64,000 nt of DNA from Micromonospora sp. BL4 (lineage in GTDB: Bacteria; Actinomycetota; Actinomycetes; Mycobacteriales; Micromonosporaceae): the NCBI RefSeq assembly GCF_003667505.1, contig NZ_RCVJ01000198.1, positions 29,798 to 93,797 of the forward strand, written 5' to 3'. Below, one piece after another: positions 62,171-64,000 of this stretch (positions are counted from its first letter, which is position 1; each line of letters starts with the position of its first letter). The translations under genes and the position numbers were made by a program. The notes under the pieces were generated by a model, which had not been told where the DNA came from, made no database searches, and saw only the letters and a list, made by a program, of their open reading frames with translations.

Positions 62171-62941
62171 TCAGTCACCCACCGCGTTGAACAGCGCGGC
62201 GACCTCGGCGTTGGTCAACCGCCGGATCCGCCCGGTACGCAGGTCACCCAGCCGGATGGGCCCGATCGAGGTACGCACCAGCCGGGTGACCGGGTGGCCG
62301 ACCTCCTCCATCAGCCGCCGGACGATGTGTTTGCGCCCCTCGTGCAGGCTCAGCTCCACCTGGGCGGTCTTGCCCAGAGTGTCCACCACCTTGAACGAGT
62401 CGACCTTGACCGGCCCGTCCTCCAGCTCGACGCCGGCCAGCAGCCGCTTGCTCAGGTTGCGCGGGATCGGCCCGACCACCTCGGCGAGGTAGGTCTTCAG
62501 CACCTCGTACGAGGGGTGCATGAGCTTGTGCGCGAGTGTGCCGTCGTTGGTGAGCAGCAGCAGGCCCTCGCTGTCCGCGTCGAGCCGCCCGACGTGGTAG
62601 ACCCGCTGCTCCACCCGGTTGCCGATGAACTCGGCCAGTTCGTTGCGGCCCTTGTCGTCCGCCATGGTGGTGACCACCCCGCGCGGCTTGTTCATCGCCA
62701 CGTAGACCAGGCGAATGTCGACCTGGAGGCGCTCGCCGTCCACGTGGATCACGGCGGTGGCCGGGTCGACCTTGTCGCCGAGCTTGGCCACGCGCCCGTC
62801 CACCGTGACGCGGCGGCGGAAGATCAGGTCCTCGCAGGCGCGCCGGGAACCCACGCCTGCGGCGGCGAGCACCTTCTGCAGGCGCTCGGCACCCTCGTAG
62901 ACGGGGGCGTCGGTTTTCGGGGAACGGTTATCGGGTCGCAT
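62171..62941 (-). CDS. 23S rRNA pseudouridine synthase, RluB-like
   Basis: 256 residues from ATG 62941. An S4 RNA-binding domain is at the N-terminus (ERLQKVLAAAGVGSRRACED, LIFRRRVTVDGRVA). The catalytic RsuA/RluB/E/F domain carries YVAMNKPRGVVTT and the active-site Asp in VGRLDADSEGLLLLTNDG, then HPSYEVLKTYLAEV. It isomerises a uridine in 23S rRNA. The start overlaps the scpB stop. Called RluB-like rather than RluB because the target uridine is not read from sequence. Confidence 0.9.
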   Translation of the reverse strand: MRPDNRSPKTDAPVYEGAERLQKVLAAAGVGSRRACEDLIFRRRVTVDGRVAKLGDKVDPATAVIHVDGERLQVDIRLVYVAMNKPRGVVTTMADDKGRNELAEFIGNRVEQRVYHVGRLDADSEGLLLLTNDGTLAHKLMHPSYEVLKTYLAEVVGPIPRNLSKRLLAGVELEDGPVKVDSFKVVDTLGKTAQVELSLHEGRKHIVRRLMEEVGHPVTRLVRTSIGPIRLGDLRTGRIRRLTNAEVAALFNAVGD

Positions 62942-63926
62942 CGGCAAGCTCTTCTACGTCGTCGGGCAGGAAGGGTGCGAGTGGCGGCAGCTCGTCGACG
63001 GTGTTCAGCCCGAGTTTCTCGAGGAACAGCGTGGTGGTCCGGTAGAGGAACGCCCCGCTGTCCGGTTCGGTGCCGCACTCCTCGACCAGGCCGCGGGTAA
63101 CCAGCGTACGGATGACCCCGTCGCAGTTCACACCCCGGATGGCCGAAATGCGCGATCGGGTCACCGGCTGCTTGTAGGCGACCACGGCGAGGGTCTCCAG
63201 CGCCGCCTGGGTCAGCCGTACGGACTGCCCGTCCAACACGAACTGTTCGACATAGGTCGCGTATTCCGGCCGCGTGTACAGCCGCCAGCCGCCGGCCGCC
63301 CGGCGCAGCTCGAAACCGTGCCCGGCGGCGGTGTAACCGGCGGCGATCTCGTCGAGCATCGGCCCGACCCGCTCGGCCGGCTGCTCCAGCACCTGGGCCA
63401 GGATCAGCTCGCTGACCGGCTCGTCGACGACCAGCAGGATCGCCTCCAGCGCGCCGCGCAGCTCGGCGTCGGACAACTCCGGCGCCGGCTCCGGCGCGAC
63501 CGGCGCCCTGCGCCGCCCCACAACCGACCGAGGGGGTACGCCCTCAGCAACGCTCTCCCCCGCGACCGCCTCGCCGGCTTCCTCGGCGACCGCCTCCTCG
63601 GCAACGACCTCCTCCGCGATCTTGGAAGATTCCGGCCCGTGGAGGGGTGCTCTGCCTCCAAGATCTTCCGCGGGGGTCGGCTCGCCGGTGACCGGCACGG
63701 TCGACTCGGCGGTGACAGGTGGGGTGGGCTCGGCAGTGCCAGGCAGCGTCGGCTCGACGGTGACGGGCGTCGGCTCGTCGGTTACGGGCGAGGTCGGCTC
63801 GGCAGTGACCGGCGGGGTCGACTCGTCGGTGACGGGCGGGGTCGCGTCTGCGACGGGCTCTTCGCCGGCGACGGCTTCTTCGTCGGGCTCGGAGACGGTG
63901 GGAGCCTGCGGGCGGGGCGGTCCCAC
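62928..63926 (-). CDS. scpB: Segregation and condensation protein ScpB (N-terminus apparently frameshifted)
   Basis: 332 residues from a GTG at 63926. The C-terminal 190 residues are ScpB: LSDAELRGALEAILLVVDEP, then LDGQSVRLTQAALETLAVVA and RSRISAIRGVNCDGVIRTLV. The first 130 residues are an unusual low-complexity extension, with several repeats of the type PVTxEPTPPVT. The GTG has no ribosome-binding site. An ATG at 63985 with an excellent one (GGAGGGGGA) begins MSDEERRDSLADQAAAWVPP in another frame, which looks like the true N-terminus, so a frameshift near 63920 is suspected. Confidence 0.8.
   Translation of the reverse strand: MGPPRPQAPTVSEPDEEAVAGEEPVADATPPVTDESTPPVTAEPTSPVTDEPTPVTVEPTLPGTAEPTPPVTAESTVPVTGEPTPAEDLGGRAPLHGPESSKIAEEVVAEEAVAEEAGEAVAGESVAEGVPPRSVVGRRRAPVAPEPAPELSDAELRGALEAILLVVDEPVSELILAQVLEQPAERVGPMLDEIAAGYTAAGHGFELRRAAGGWRLYTRPEYATYVEQFVLDGQSVRLTQAALETLAVVAYKQPVTRSRISAIRGVNCDGVIRTLVTRGLVEECGTEPDSGAFLYRTTTLFLEKLGLNTVDELPPLAPFLPDDVEELADATR
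63618..63665. repeat. Palindromic element inside the scpB coding sequence
   Basis: Nine-base arms GATCTTGGA (63618-63626) and TCCAAGATC (63657-63665) flank a 30-nt spacer within the low-complexity ScpB extension. The reading frame is kept (…LGGRAPLHGPESSKIAEE…). It looks like a dispersed palindromic repeat tolerated in a coding region. Confidence 0.4.
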
Positions 63927-64000
63927 GGGGGGACCCAGGCGGCGGCCTGGTCGGCCAGGGAGTCCCGGCGTTCCTCGTCACTCATCCCGCTCCCCCTCCG

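Overview
This window looks like actinobacterial chromosome, probably Micromonosporaceae. The evidence is very high GC, heavy use of GTG/TTG starts, ESX-type WXG100 proteins, and the housekeeping block scpB - 23S pseudouridine synthase - cmk - der at the right end. The genus is an inference.

Layout. 1-12 kb: the N-terminal part of an AAA/LuxR-type regulator, an S41 peptidase, a QsdR-like regulator with a secreted alpha/beta hydrolase, an orphan scrap of NRPS adenylation domain, two large secreted M14 metallopeptidases in convergent orientation, and a Tat-exported amidase with a small coupled partner. 12.3-16.4 kb: a secreted membrane-anchored protein, then a tightly overlapping ESX-type toxin operon (YbaB-like protein, WXG100, WXG100-like membrane module, a separate nuclease-type toxin ORF, two SUKH-type immunity proteins). 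16.8-27 kb: argS, a decayed HNH endonuclease, a PL7 alginate lyase, YdeI-like protein, CDF transporter, methyltransferase, an HTH regulator with two tandem operators driving an alpha/beta hydrolase, and a GNAT enzyme. 27-32.7 kb: a CPBP protease, a DesR/DesK-like two-component pair, an ABC transporter and a GOLPH3-like protein. The CPBP and ABC promoters share the same operator-like motif. 32.7-36.8 kb: gene-poor, with broken genes and two copies of a 74-bp repeat.

36.8-59.6 kb: a genomic island. An intact tRNA-Pro(GGG) lies at 59548-59621, and its 3' end is duplicated exactly (44 bp) at 36777-36820, the signature of integration into a tRNA gene. The cargo is almost entirely biological-conflict machinery. 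The first module contains three CHAT (caspase-like) proteases, a truncated STAND/TPR protein, a two-TM macro-domain protein, a small CATRA-associated protein and a CATRA protein fused to a TIR domain. The second module is a five-gene, overlapping operon with a Crp/Fnr regulator, a class III nucleotide cyclase like those of Pycsar, a P-loop protein with a degenerate Walker A, an unknown protein and a PycTM-like membrane effector carrying a frameshift. A multi-zinc-ribbon protein with a GIY-YIG-like C-terminus closes the cargo. Only an N-terminal scrap of a tyrosine integrase and a broken transposase remain, so the island is probably immobile.

The most interesting hypothesis is that the TIR domain of the CATRA protein makes a nucleotide signal that is read by the macro-domain membrane protein and/or one of the CHAT proteases. 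That would be a hybrid of CATRA and Thoeris-like immunity, next to a Pycsar-like module on the same island.
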